Below are positions 8,327-17,260 of a DNA stretch of 64,000 nucleotides, in pieces. Below the pieces are notes generated by a model. It worked only from the letters and a program-made list of their open reading frames with translations. It searched no databases and was not told the DNA's origin. The stretch's first letter is position 1. Every line of letters begins with the position of its first letter. Origin of the DNA: an uncultured Gammaproteobacteria bacterium (lineage in GTDB: Bacteria; Pseudomonadota; Gammaproteobacteria; Eutrophobiales; Eutrophobiaceae); assembly GCA_958295485.1 (NCBI GenBank), contig OY282354.1, positions 3,434,042 through 3,498,041 of the forward strand. The letters run 5' to 3'. A program made the translations under genes and the position numbers.

Positions 8327-8884
8327 TCAACTTTTTTCGGTGGCAATGCCGAGGATGATCGACGTGGTGCAGTGATAGATGGTGCTGTCCATGCCGACGC
8401 ACCAGTTGATGTCGTTATTGGAAAAGGCCCGGTAGGGGGGAATATCACCCAGGTTATTGTTGCAGAGGCAACGGCTGCAACTGGTTTTGCCGCAGCAATC
8501 GTTATAGGAAACGATGTAGTTCAAACCGTCCGCGGGGTTTTTACAGGTGCCTATCCAGGTCATGGGCGACATTTCCGTGCCGGGCGGACAGGACACGTGG
8601 GTGCCGCCGCAACAACTACAGAGAAAACCGTCAATGGCGCAGTACCGCCAATAATCACAGGAAGCCGGGTCGCCCGGGTCCGCAACGGGGTTGCCACTGG
8701 TTTGCGGGGCCACGCCGTGATAACCGCTGCCGCCTTCACCACCGGCGGCGCGGGCCACCGGCAACAGGGGAAGCGAGGCGCCGCCGGCCATGGCCAGTCC
8801 TATTTTCCTTAATAAATTGCGCCGTGACGAACTTTTAGCGACTCGCCGGGAAAATTTCTCGGTGATTTTATCCAGCCAATACAT
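8327..8884 (-). CDS. mauA: TTQ amine dehydrogenase light chain (MauA/AauA family)
   Basis: 185 residues. An N-terminal twin-arginine-like leader (SRRNLLRKIG then a hydrophobic stretch) is followed by a Cys-rich mature domain. The two tryptophans that are crosslinked to tryptophylquinone in this family align with Trp110 (MTWIGTC) and Trp161 (INWCVG), 51 residues apart as in known chains. The catalytic Asp aligns with Asp129 (YNDCCG). The disulfide-rich frame YWRYCAIDGFLCSCCGG is intact. The enzyme deaminates primary amines to aldehydes in the periplasm. The sequence does not decide between methylamine and aromatic or other amines. Confidence 0.92.
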   Translation of the reverse strand: MYWLDKITEKFSRRVAKSSSRRNLLRKIGLAMAGGASLPLLPVARAAGGEGGSGYHGVAPQTSGNPVADPGDPASCDYWRYCAIDGFLCSCCGGTHVSCPPGTEMSPMTWIGTCKNPADGLNYIVSYNDCCGKTSCSRCLCNNNLGDIPPYRAFSNNDINWCVGMDSTIYHCTTSIILGIATEKS

Positions 8885-9520
8885 TTAACTTGCTCCTTCT
8901 TCGGCGTGGGTTGCGCTGCTATCGGGATGATACTTTTTCACGTATTCCTGAATGGAAGCGACCCCCCGCTCTTTTGCCTCGAATAAACTTTCCAGGTGTT
9001 CCCTGGAATTGATTATCCCCATGCTGACGACTTTTCCCTGCTCATCGGTCAAGACCGCATAGGGCAGTTTCCCCACCCCGTAACTGCGACCTAACAGTTC
9101 GGACAGCACGTAATCGAACTGCGACAATTTATACTCTTCGATAAACTCCCGGTGCGGCCCGGCCTCGCCATCGCTGGCAAGCACGATGTCCACCCAGTCA
9201 CTTTCTTCTTTCCGCGCCGATGCCAAGACCGGCAACAGGGTTTTACACACCGGGCAATCCGGCGCAAGAAAAAACAGCAGTGTGCTCCTGGCCGTTTCCC
9301 GCGCGCCGCCGACGTGAATTTTCTTGTCTTCGATCGTCAGTAAATCCAGCTCGGGAGCGGCATCCCCTGGGCGCAAGGTTTGATTCACCATCAATGCGCC
9401 GGCCGGCGCCACCCGTTCATACAGGACGCCGATTTGTCTTACCAGCGCAAACACCATGACGCCCAGGATCACCACCACGACCCAGAGCGCCAGGTTGGAA
9501 ACGATCAAGGCTTCAAGCAT
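8885..9520 (-). CDS. mauD: MauD, thioredoxin-like maturation factor
   Basis: 211 residues. One N-terminal membrane anchor (about 8-28) holds a periplasmic thioredoxin-like domain with active-site motif DCPVC (Cys89 and Cys92). MauD is needed for the six disulfides of the light chain, and mutants in known systems lack light chain. The gene abuts the light-chain gene, and its start overlaps the MauE gene by eight bases. Length and position match the mauE-mauD-mauA order of known clusters. Confidence 0.92.
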   Translation of the reverse strand: MLEALIVSNLALWVVVVILGVMVFALVRQIGVLYERVAPAGALMVNQTLRPGDAAPELDLLTIEDKKIHVGGARETARSTLLFFLAPDCPVCKTLLPVLASARKEESDWVDIVLASDGEAGPHREFIEEYKLSQFDYVLSELLGRSYGVGKLPYAVLTDEQGKVVSMGIINSREHLESLFEAKERGVASIQEYVKKYHPDSSATHAEEGAS

Positions 9521-10064
9521 TGTATTCTCTCAGCGTTTTCAACAACTCTTTATTGACTAATAATTGATTGACGATGTTATAGAACAAGCAACCCAGCATG
9601 GTTGCAAGGATAATGACCGTCCAATCGAACCAGAGCAGTGGCCTTTGCTGAACCTGGCAACCCGCGACAAAGCTGAGGAAAAGCAGCGCCCCGTTCCGCA
9701 GGATCAGCCATTCGCTTAGGGTTTGTTTTTGCGCGGGGCCGCCGCAACCACAATCGATGTTGCGTCTGCCGCGGAGTAAATTCACGCCGATTGCCGCTAT
9801 ATAAACGCTTAACAACAGGCCTGCCGACAGCGCCGCGGGCTTGGCCGTGGCTGGTATCAACAAGGCAATCCCGGTCATGATTTCAACCACGGGGATTAAA
9901 TAAATACACTGCCTGTTCAATCTTTCCGGCAGGATTTTGTAATTATTCAGGGTGGCCGCAAATTCCCCTGGGGCCTGGCATTTGTGAAAACCAGCCAGGA
10001 CAAACACGTAACTGAGTATCAGCGCTGCGATGAGATTGATAGCCGGGTCGATGAGCGTGATCAT
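9513..10064 (-). CDS. mauE: MauE, membrane maturation factor for amine dehydrogenase
   Basis: 183 residues from the ATG at 10062-10064, which overlaps the TGA of the large-subunit gene (ATGA); a longer frame starting at 10124 lies within that gene. Four to five hydrophobic segments and the motif NIDCGCGG identify the MauE/DoxX-like membrane family. It acts with MauD in light-chain disulfide formation or export. The tight overlap on both sides indicates coupled translation. Confidence 0.9.
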   Translation of the reverse strand: MITLIDPAINLIAALILSYVFVLAGFHKCQAPGEFAATLNNYKILPERLNRQCIYLIPVVEIMTGIALLIPATAKPAALSAGLLLSVYIAAIGVNLLRGRRNIDCGCGGPAQKQTLSEWLILRNGALLFLSFVAGCQVQQRPLLWFDWTVIILATMLGCLFYNIVNQLLVNKELLKTLREYNA

Positions 10065-11209
10065 TTCGAGGCGTGGATGATCATGGGCATCTCGAAGGCC
10101 TTGCCGCCGATGAGACGCAGCCACTCGCCGCTGTCGGCGGAGTAAACGTCCAACTCCATGTTGCCGTTAGTCACGACCAGGTAAGATTGTTCGCCCTGGG
10201 TGACCTCGATCGATACCCCCCATTCTTTCAAGACCACGCGGTTGAGGCGTTTTTTCGTTTTAACGTCATAGACCCAGACCTCGCTGCCACCGCCCTTGTG
10301 GGAGCCATTCGTCCCGTCGGGGTGCATCAGCGTAAACAGCCGGTGACTGACTTCATGGGCGGTCGCGATTTGCCAGCCGCCGGGACGCCAGTTTTCCGCC
10401 TTGTCAGCGTCGTTCAATAACGACCAGGCGGCCAATATCCGGGGTTTCGCGCCGGTCATATCCACCGGTTGCGCCATGCCCTTGAACGACGGAAAATAGT
10501 AAACCCCCCCGATAACCGCCGGCTTGGCGAAAACGGGATCGACGTCCGCATCGAAAAAGGCCTGGGTGCGCGCCTGTTTTTCGACTTTGCCGTTCTCGTC
10601 CAGGTGGGAAACCAGCATGGTGTTATCCCCGCAAAGACTGCCGAAGCTGCGTTGCCCGGATGGGTAGATCATCGTGCAACCGGCTATAGATACTTCCGAC
10701 AGGATTTCACGTCGCTCAATGTCGATAACGCTTACGGAGGCAGCCGGGGTGAAATTGTACAGCAGCAATAATTTCTCATTGTCCAGAAACTGTAGCGTGT
10801 TCTTGTGGGTAACGATCATGCCGCGCTTGTTGCCGGGCAAAACGATCTCGCCGATGAACGCCAGGTTGGCCTTGTCATAAATGCTGATCAAATCCGTTCT
10901 CTCGCCGCGCAGGCGCCGGGAGTGAACCGTTTCCGCCACGTACAGTTCCGGGCGGGTTGAGGCGGCAAGAAATGAGGGAAAATGGGCCGAGGGAATGGAA
11001 CCCTTGTAATTCCGGTTTTGCGCCGCCACGTCAACCACTACTACCTTGGCGTCATTAAGCGCAAAAAAATTGGTGTCATGGGCGTACACCCAGGTATCGG
11101 GGTAACTCGCCGGCAGAGTCTCCACTTCGAGGATCGTCTCCACCGGCAGTTCAGCGAACGACCTGGTGAAGACGAAAACGAGCAACAGGCCGAATATGCC
11201 GCGGTTCAT
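10061..11209 (-). CDS. mauB: Amine dehydrogenase large (heavy) subunit
   Basis: 382 residues with a signal peptide (GLLLVFVFTRSFA) and repeated beta-propeller blades with WVYAHD, LYVAETVHSRRLRGERTDLISIYD and EVWVYDVKTKKRL. The heavy subunit of TTQ amine dehydrogenases is a seven-bladed propeller that forms an A2B2 complex with the light chain. The gene order large subunit-MauE-MauD-light chain-cytochrome recalls the aromatic amine dehydrogenase cluster of Alcaligenes. It lies 26 bases after a TonB receptor gene and may share its transcript. Confidence 0.9.
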   Translation of the reverse strand: MNRGIFGLLLVFVFTRSFAELPVETILEVETLPASYPDTWVYAHDTNFFALNDAKVVVVDVAAQNRNYKGSIPSAHFPSFLAASTRPELYVAETVHSRRLRGERTDLISIYDKANLAFIGEIVLPGNKRGMIVTHKNTLQFLDNEKLLLLYNFTPAASVSVIDIERREILSEVSIAGCTMIYPSGQRSFGSLCGDNTMLVSHLDENGKVEKQARTQAFFDADVDPVFAKPAVIGGVYYFPSFKGMAQPVDMTGAKPRILAAWSLLNDADKAENWRPGGWQIATAHEVSHRLFTLMHPDGTNGSHKGGGSEVWVYDVKTKKRLNRVVLKEWGVSIEVTQGEQSYLVVTNGNMELDVYSADSGEWLRLIGGKAFEMPMIIHASK

Positions 11210-11235
11210 ATTTGTCTCCGGTTTAAAGCGCGTCG

Positions 11236-13581
11236 TCAGAAATTATAGGACACACTGCCGCCAACCCAACGCGGCCGACCGTAATATTCTTCGATCCATC
11301 CCAGCACGGCGGCAATATCAAAGGACTGGACAACGTATCCTTCGTCAGTGATATTTTCAGCAAATACGGCGACCTCCCATTTATCGTCCGTCGATGACCA
11401 CGAAAGCCTGGCATTGGCCACATGATAGCCGTTTTCGGTAACGGCATCCGCCCTCGTGACGGAATGGTAGTGCCTGGATCGGTAATGCGCATCACCCTGT
11501 ATGGCCATGACGCCGTTAAGGGCCGGCCATTGATAACGGATCAAGCCGTTCAAGTTCCACTTGGGCGATTGGATCGACGTGGTTTTCGTGCCGTCAACCA
11601 ACGTAATGTCCATATCGTTCCAGGAAACACCGAAAGCCAGGTCCAGACCTTCCGCCAAAGTAGTGAATAATTCGGCTTCGAGCCCCTTGCTTTTGGCATC
11701 CGGGGCGCTGACCACGTTCGTAGCGAGACCGACGATGGTAAAGGCCTGAAAATCCTTGTAGTCGTTGTAGTAGCCGGAGACGTTAAGCCGGGCCAGGCCG
11801 TCAAGCAAGGAGGACTTGAAACCAACCTCGAAGGCATTCAACTCTTCTTCTCCGAATGAGAATTGGGCATCGAACTCATCCAGCGACGTCGAGATCGTGT
11901 CCGGTTTTGCCAATACCGCTATCGGGTTGAGAGGCGCGTTGAACCCGCCCCCTTTTACTCCCCTGTTCCAACTGGCGTAAGCCAGCAAGTCATCATTGGG
12001 CCTCCAGTCAAGCTCGACCCTGGCTGACCACAGACCCTTATCATACTCGCCGCTGAAATCGCCCCTCGGCAGACCAAGAAACTCGCCGGTAGTGATTATA
12101 ACGTTCGGGTTGCCATTGCGCTCAACGCTGCCGTCATTGGGGAACAAGACGACATTGCTGACGTAATCGAATTCAACCTTTTCGTCTATCCAGCGAAAAC
12201 CGCCAATCAGGGTGAACTGGTCACTGAGCTCATACTCCACCTGTCCGAACAACGACCATGAGTCCTTTTCCTGCTCGTATGGATTGTCAAGACCGATAAA
12301 AGCTCCCCCATCGACCCCAAAAAGCCCTGCCGCAATACCTGCGCTGATTTCGTTAAACCCCAAATCTACAAAGTTCTGTATCCCTCTGGGGTTGCCGCCG
12401 GCGCCTGAGGGGTCCGCCCCAAGTCCCGGTATTTCCGCGCCATTGGCATCGGCGATGTCGATATTCAGGTAATAGAACCCGGCAACCCAACGAACCTTGT
12501 CGGCCTCTCCACTCAGGCGGATCTCGCTGGACCACTGCTCGGCGTCCGTGGCAAGGAAAAAGTTGAAATCACTGAACGGGCTGGCGTCGGAATCTTCAAT
12601 GTAATCACGCTCAACGCCCTGGCGATCCACGATAACGGTCAACAGCTTGTCGCCCAGGTCCCATTTGAGGGTACCGCTTACTCCCCAGGTCTCCAGGTCA
12701 TTGTGACCCAACTTGTCGTAGTCGCCGGCGAAGTTGTCACCGTCGTCGTCGCAATAACCGTTGAAGTTGGTGTATCGGCTGCAATCATCTTCCTTGACGC
12801 CGTTGCCGTCCTCATCAAGTGAACCGCTGACGTTCTCGAAGAAGCCGGTACGGATTTGCTGCAAGGAATAACGACCATTCAGGAGAAAGGAGAAATCCTC
12901 CGCCGGCTCAAACAACAACTGGACCCGGCCGGCATAATCATTGGCGTTGTTGAGGTCATTGCCGGGGTCCAAACGGTTTTCCACGTAGCCGCTGTTATGA
13001 TGCGTCGAAATGGATAAGCGGCCTGACAGCGCCTCGGTCAAACCCCCCGTGACCGCGCCCTGGAACTTCACCTGGTCATGCTCGCCATAAGTTACCTGGC
13101 CGTAACCGCCGAATTCCTGGCTGGGCTTGTTGGTCACAAAATGGGCCAGGCCGCCGGTGGCGTTGCGGCCGTACAAGGTGCCTTGGGGGCCGCGCAGGAT
13201 CTCCACGCGCTCCATGTCGAACAACATGAAACCGGCGCCGGACATCTGCGAGATATACACCTCATCCATATAGAGGGAAACCGGGCTTTCCTGGTTGGCG
13301 ACAAAGTCACTGTTGGCGGCGCCGCGAATCGCCAGCGCATAGTTGGCTTCGCCGTTGGGCTGAATTGTATGAACGCCGGGCGCCAGCGCGGTGATCTGCT
13401 GGGCGTTCGCGTAGCCTAATTGACGCATCTGCTCGCCGGAGAAAGCGGTGATGGCGATACCCACGTCCTGGATGTTCTGTTCACGTTTTTGCGCGGTGAC
13501 GATAACCTCTTCCAACACCTGGGCGTTTACCAACCCGGCGAACGCAAACGTCAACAGGATGATTCCGATTTTCTTCAGCAT
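11236..13581 (-). CDS. TonB-dependent receptor (amine operon)
   Basis: 781 residues. A signal peptide is followed by a TonB-box-like segment (EEVIVTAQKR), a plug domain with VEILRGPQGTLYGRNATGG, and a 22-strand barrel ending in an aromatic C-terminus (GGSVSYNF), as expected for outer-membrane insertion. The family imports siderophores, vitamins, sugars or other ligands using TonB energy. Position just upstream of the amine dehydrogenase genes on the same strand suggests uptake of the substrate or of an aromatic compound. A TetR gene lies divergently. The ligand cannot be read from the sequence. Confidence 0.92.
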   Translation of the reverse strand: MLKKIGIILLTFAFAGLVNAQVLEEVIVTAQKREQNIQDVGIAITAFSGEQMRQLGYANAQQITALAPGVHTIQPNGEANYALAIRGAANSDFVANQESPVSLYMDEVYISQMSGAGFMLFDMERVEILRGPQGTLYGRNATGGLAHFVTNKPSQEFGGYGQVTYGEHDQVKFQGAVTGGLTEALSGRLSISTHHNSGYVENRLDPGNDLNNANDYAGRVQLLFEPAEDFSFLLNGRYSLQQIRTGFFENVSGSLDEDGNGVKEDDCSRYTNFNGYCDDDGDNFAGDYDKLGHNDLETWGVSGTLKWDLGDKLLTVIVDRQGVERDYIEDSDASPFSDFNFFLATDAEQWSSEIRLSGEADKVRWVAGFYYLNIDIADANGAEIPGLGADPSGAGGNPRGIQNFVDLGFNEISAGIAAGLFGVDGGAFIGLDNPYEQEKDSWSLFGQVEYELSDQFTLIGGFRWIDEKVEFDYVSNVVLFPNDGSVERNGNPNVIITTGEFLGLPRGDFSGEYDKGLWSARVELDWRPNDDLLAYASWNRGVKGGGFNAPLNPIAVLAKPDTISTSLDEFDAQFSFGEEELNAFEVGFKSSLLDGLARLNVSGYYNDYKDFQAFTIVGLATNVVSAPDAKSKGLEAELFTTLAEGLDLAFGVSWNDMDITLVDGTKTTSIQSPKWNLNGLIRYQWPALNGVMAIQGDAHYRSRHYHSVTRADAVTENGYHVANARLSWSSTDDKWEVAVFAENITDEGYVVQSFDIAAVLGWIEEYYGRPRWVGGSVSYNF

Positions 13582-13771
13582 TTGACCCCTCCCGTGGAAC
13601 GGTATAATTTAAGGAAGCTCATAAACACCACCTATTTTAGGACAAATGTACAATTCAGGTCAAGGACGCTATATAAAAATTGGCGCCGAGCATGTATTTC
13701 AGCATACGAAGAGTATATAGCTAAAACCAATTGTCTCTTAGGGCTGGATACCACAAAATTATCGAAATATT

Positions 13772-13806
13772 TTGACATTTGAAGTGATACATTGTTAGAA
13801 AACAAT
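13772..13806 (+). promoter_or_regulatory. Putative promoter and operator before the TetR gene
   Basis: TTGACA at 13772-13777 fits a -35 box. Seventeen bases later the sequence runs into a perfect six-base palindrome, ATTGTT-agaa-AACAAT (13791-13806), that ends eight bases before the TetR start codon. TetR proteins often repress themselves from such sites, and a divergent receptor promoter would lie next to it. The -10 box is weak (TTAGAA), so this is a suggestion. Confidence 0.35.
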
Positions 13807-13814
13807 AAATCCCC

Positions 13815-14495
13815 ATGCTGATTCGACAGCGCAAATCCTTGAACCGGTCAGGAACGGCCATCCAGGAGAAGGGAGTATCCCGCTTAATCAGCATATTGAA
13901 CGCGGCCCGGGAGGTGTTCATGGAATCGGGCTATGCCGCCTTGACCATGCGTAAAGTCGCCGGTCGCGCCGGCATCTCTATCGGCAATCTCAATTATTAT
14001 TACCGCGCCAAGGAAGATTTATTGCGCGACCTGCTGGAATACGTCATCAATCAGTACCTGGAAGAATTCGACCGCCAGCGACAAATGGCCGGGCATTCTC
14101 CCGAAAAACAATTGGAAGCCGTGCTCAAATTCTGGATTGACGACCTGGGTACCCCGGAAACCACCGTTTTCTTCCCGGAACTTTGGGCGCTGGGTAATCA
14201 CGATCCCTATATCGCCGACTTGGTGGACGAGCTTTATGCCAAGGCCAGGTTGCCCTTGAACGAATTGATCCCACAGATAAATCCAACGCTGACAAAAAAA
14301 GAAACCGAACAAATTGCGCTTTACATGTGCGCATCCATGGAAGGCCTGACTGTTTTCGTGGGGAACGGCAAAACCTGGACGAACCAGATAAAGGAAATAA
14401 AACGGATTACTATCAGAAATTTCATGGAACTGGTTAAAAATACGAAAGGAAAACGAAAAGCAAAAAGTGAGAAGTGTGAAAAGGAGAAGAAATGA
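13815..14495 (+). CDS. TetR-family transcriptional regulator
   Basis: 226 residues. The N-terminal helix-turn-helix (about 43-65, TMRKVAGRAGISIGNLNYYY) is typical of TetR; the remainder is an all-helical ligand-binding domain. The C-terminus is a lysine-rich tail (NTKGKRKAKSEKCEKEKK) encoded by a purine-rich repeat and probably not part of the fold. It is divergent from the TonB receptor/amine dehydrogenase unit, which is its most likely target. The inducer may be an amine or its aldehyde. Confidence 0.88.
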   Translation: MLIRQRKSLNRSGTAIQEKGVSRLISILNAAREVFMESGYAALTMRKVAGRAGISIGNLNYYYRAKEDLLRDLLEYVINQYLEEFDRQRQMAGHSPEKQLEAVLKFWIDDLGTPETTVFFPELWALGNHDPYIADLVDELYAKARLPLNELIPQINPTLTKKETEQIALYMCASMEGLTVFVGNGKTWTNQIKEIKRITIRNFMELVKNTKGKRKAKSEKCEKEKK

Positions 14496-14695
14496 TTCCA
14501 TACTTCTCACTTCACACTTCAAACTTTACCCCTTTATCCGCATTATGCGCAGCCCTGTTGTGGTCGACGGTTGCAACTGCCTTTGTTAGCGGGAGCTCCT
14601 GTGGCAATCCATACATGTTTGACATGAATCCCTATGATAGCGCCCGCTACGACCCGGCGCGATCTTCGCAACCACTGGTGCAATATCCGGGTTAA
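14492..14695 (+). CDS. Small exported protein, doubtful
   Basis: 67 codons, starting with ATGA overlap on the TetR stop and preceded by AAGGAG at a good distance. It has a hydrophobic stretch (ALCAALLWSTVATAFVSG) like a signal peptide, then a short polar tail with FDMNPYDSARYDPARSS. The first codons fall in a near-repeat of GAAGTGTGAA/TTCACACTTC, which could be non-coding. It ends convergently on the thiolase gene. I do not recognise a family. Confidence 0.35.
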   Translation: MIPYFSLHTSNFTPLSALCAALLWSTVATAFVSGSSCGNPYMFDMNPYDSARYDPARSSQPLVQYPG

Positions 14696-15873
14696 ATCAA
14701 TTCCAGGGCAACTGCCGTGGCCTCGCCGCCGCCTATGCATAAACTTGCCACGCCGCGTTTCAATCCACGGTCTTTCAGGGCCGCGATCAGCGTCACCATT
14801 ATTCTTGCCCCCGATGCGCCGACAGGATGACCCAGGGCGCAGGCGCCGCCGTTTACGTTTAACTTGTCGTGGGGGATCTGCAAATCTGCCATGGCCGCCA
14901 TGGCAACGACTGCAAAGGCTTCATTCACTTCAAACAAATCGACGTCAGCCACCGTCCAGCCGACTTTTTCCAGCACTTTTTTAATCGCTCCCACCGGCGC
15001 GGTGGTAAACCAGGCCGGCTCCTGCGCATGGCTGCTATGCCCATGGATAACAGCCAATGGACTTGAACCACGGGCTTCGGCGTCAGCCTGCTTGAGTAAT
15101 ATCACCGCCGCCGCGCCGTCAGAGATAGAGCTGGAATTCGCCGCCGTCACGCTGCCGCCCTTGGCGAATACCGGTCTCAGTGTTGGAATTTTTTCCATAT
15201 CGGCCTTGCCCGGTTGCTCATCGGTATCCACCGTGATTTCACCCTTGCGCGAGCGGACTACCACCGGAATGATTTCCTCGTTGAATTTTCCTTCCTTGAT
15301 GGCAATCTGCGCTCGCGTCAGCGACTCGATGGCATAGTCATCCTGCGCTTCCCGGGAGAAGTCGTACTTGTTCGCGCAATCTTCCGCAAACGCGCCCATC
15401 AACTTGCCCTTGTCATAGGCGTCTTCCAGGCCGTCGAAAAACATGTGATCGACCATCTCCCCATGTCCCAGGCGTAAACCGCCACGGGCCTTGGGCACCA
15501 GGTAAGGGGCATTGGTCATGCTCTCCATGCCGCCGGCGGCGACAATGCGCGCCGAACCGGCCCGGATGGCGTCAAACCCCAGCATCACCGCCTTCATGGC
15601 CGAGCCACACATTTTATTGACGGTGGTGCAGCCCGTGGCGAGTGGTATGCCGGCGCCGATTGACGCCTGGCGCGCCGGCGCCTGTCCCAAGCCCGCCGGC
15701 AAGACACAGCCCATGATGGTTTCATCTACTTCCGGCGGCGCTATGTTCGCCCTTTCCAATGCTGCCTTGATGGCCGCGGCGCCCAACTCCGGCGCTTGCA
15801 AGGCTGCCAATGCCCCCTGTAATCCACCCTGGGGTGTCCGGGCCGCGCCGGCAATAACAATCGGTTCATTCAT
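14692..15873 (-). CDS. Acetyl-CoA C-acetyltransferase (thiolase II)
   Basis: 393 residues, the usual length. The catalytic residues of biosynthetic thiolases are present: Cys89 (NKMCGSAMKA), His349 (CALGHPVGASG) and Cys379 (SLCIGGGEA), along with NEAF at 317-320. It condenses two acetyl-CoA or cleaves acetoacetyl-CoA. No beta-oxidation partner is adjacent, so its exact pathway (ketone body, polyhydroxyalkanoate or fatty-acid breakdown) is open. It may serve the carbon skeletons released by amine oxidation. Confidence 0.93.
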   Translation of the reverse strand: MNEPIVIAGAARTPQGGLQGALAALQAPELGAAAIKAALERANIAPPEVDETIMGCVLPAGLGQAPARQASIGAGIPLATGCTTVNKMCGSAMKAVMLGFDAIRAGSARIVAAGGMESMTNAPYLVPKARGGLRLGHGEMVDHMFFDGLEDAYDKGKLMGAFAEDCANKYDFSREAQDDYAIESLTRAQIAIKEGKFNEEIIPVVVRSRKGEITVDTDEQPGKADMEKIPTLRPVFAKGGSVTAANSSSISDGAAAVILLKQADAEARGSSPLAVIHGHSSHAQEPAWFTTAPVGAIKKVLEKVGWTVADVDLFEVNEAFAVVAMAAMADLQIPHDKLNVNGGACALGHPVGASGARIMVTLIAALKDRGLKRGVASLCIGGGEATAVALELI

Positions 15874-16303
15874 TTAATCAACCTCCTCAAGATTTTATGT
15901 GTTTGACTCTTAATCCGGTTTTATCCCGATAATAACCTGATTCTGTTAAATCTGCCAACCACCGGGGGAAATTTGAAGTGGGAAGGGTGAAGATCGCGCC
16001 CCGTCATTCTGAGCCGCAGGCAAAGAATCCATGTTGAACAAAGGCATAGATTCTTCGTCGCTACGCGCCTCAGAATGGCGGGGTTCTTGCAGACAGTCTG
16101 TCGGACTTGGCTCGCATATCTCACCGATGGATGCGATGAGTCATAAAGTGGGAGGTTCCCGCTGTTTGTCGCAAGTGGGTTTGGGGACTGCTGGGGTGTG
16201 ACTGAAACGGGACATGGTGGTTTTTCAATCTGATATAATGAAATGGGTCGGCCCTGATTGCGGGCAACGACAAAATTCATCGACAGGAGCTGATTGCGGA
16301 TTT
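15874..16303. other. Divergent intergenic region with MITE-like inverted repeat
   Basis: The gap between the thiolase and agmatinase genes. It holds an imperfect inverted repeat at 15998-16084: the left arm has CCCCGTCATTCTGAG and AAGAATCCATG, and the right arm is its complement (CATAGATTCTTCG and CTCAGAATGGCGGGG). This motif resembles a widespread intergenic repeat type. The promoters of both genes should lie here, but I see no clear boxes. Confidence 0.5.
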
Positions 16304-17239
16304 ATGAAAAAACCGATTGACCAGGCAATTCACCGGGACAACCTTCACGGCACTCATGGCGAGCCCACTTATAGCGGCGCGCTCAGCTTCATGCGGCGAA
16401 AATACACTCGTAAACTTGCCGGCGTTGATATTGCCGTTACGGGCATTCCATTTGATTTAGCGACGACAAGCAGGCCCGGGGCGAGGTTCGGCCCCCGCGC
16501 AATTCGGCAGGCCTCCACTCAGCTGAGTTCGGATAGACTGGATGGTTGGAATTTCGACGCTTTCGATAAACTGGCGGTAATCGATTATGGTGATTGCGAT
16601 TTTGATTTTGGCCGTCCTGACCTGGTCCCGGCGCGTATCCAGGAGCACGCGAAGGAAATCATCTCCCAGGACGTGGGCTTGCTTTCGCTGGGCGGCGATC
16701 ATTTTATTACCTATCCCGTTCTCAAGGCCCATGCGGAAAAATACGGCCCACTGTCTTTAATACACTTCGATGCGCATTCGGATACCTGGAAGGATACTGA
16801 CGGCCGGATCGATCACGGCACCATGTTTTATCATGCCGCAAAACAGGGGATTGTCGATACAGGGCAGTCCGTACAGGTCGGATTACGTACATTTAATGAA
16901 GATTCATGGGGATTTAACCAGTTAAAAGCGCCGTGGGTGCATGAACGCGGCATTACAGCCGCCATTGACGAAATAAGAGAAATCGTCGGTGAGAGGGCCT
17001 GTTACCTCACCTTTGATATCGATTGCCTGGACCCCTGTTATGCCCCGGGCACGGGCACTCCCGTTATCGGTGGTTTATCCACTCACCAGGCGCAACAGAT
17101 CCTGCGCGGACTTGCCGGCATAAACCTGATCGGCATGGACCTGGTTGAAGTCGCCCCGGCATATGATATAAGTGAAATCACCTCACTTGCCGGCGCCAGC
17201 CTGGCAATGGAAATGATTTACGTCTATGCTTCCAGGTAA
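16304..17239 (+). CDS. speB: Agmatinase
   Basis: 311 residues from the ATG at 16304, chosen because MKKPIDQAIHRDN begins like other family members; a frame from 16214 adds 30 unlikely residues. The binuclear manganese ligands of ureohydrolases are present: GGDH, FDAHSDT and FDIDCLDP. It splits agmatine into putrescine and urea in the cytosol. It faces the gamma-glutamylputrescine genes convergently, so arginine-derived putrescine could enter that route directly. Confidence 0.92.
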   Translation: MKKPIDQAIHRDNLHGTHGEPTYSGALSFMRRKYTRKLAGVDIAVTGIPFDLATTSRPGARFGPRAIRQASTQLSSDRLDGWNFDAFDKLAVIDYGDCDFDFGRPDLVPARIQEHAKEIISQDVGLLSLGGDHFITYPVLKAHAEKYGPLSLIHFDAHSDTWKDTDGRIDHGTMFYHAAKQGIVDTGQSVQVGLRTFNEDSWGFNQLKAPWVHERGITAAIDEIREIVGERACYLTFDIDCLDPCYAPGTGTPVIGGLSTHQAQQILRGLAGINLIGMDLVEVAPAYDISEITSLAGASLAMEMIYVYASR

Positions 17240-17260
17240 GTTATCGTGACTGCTCGCCCG

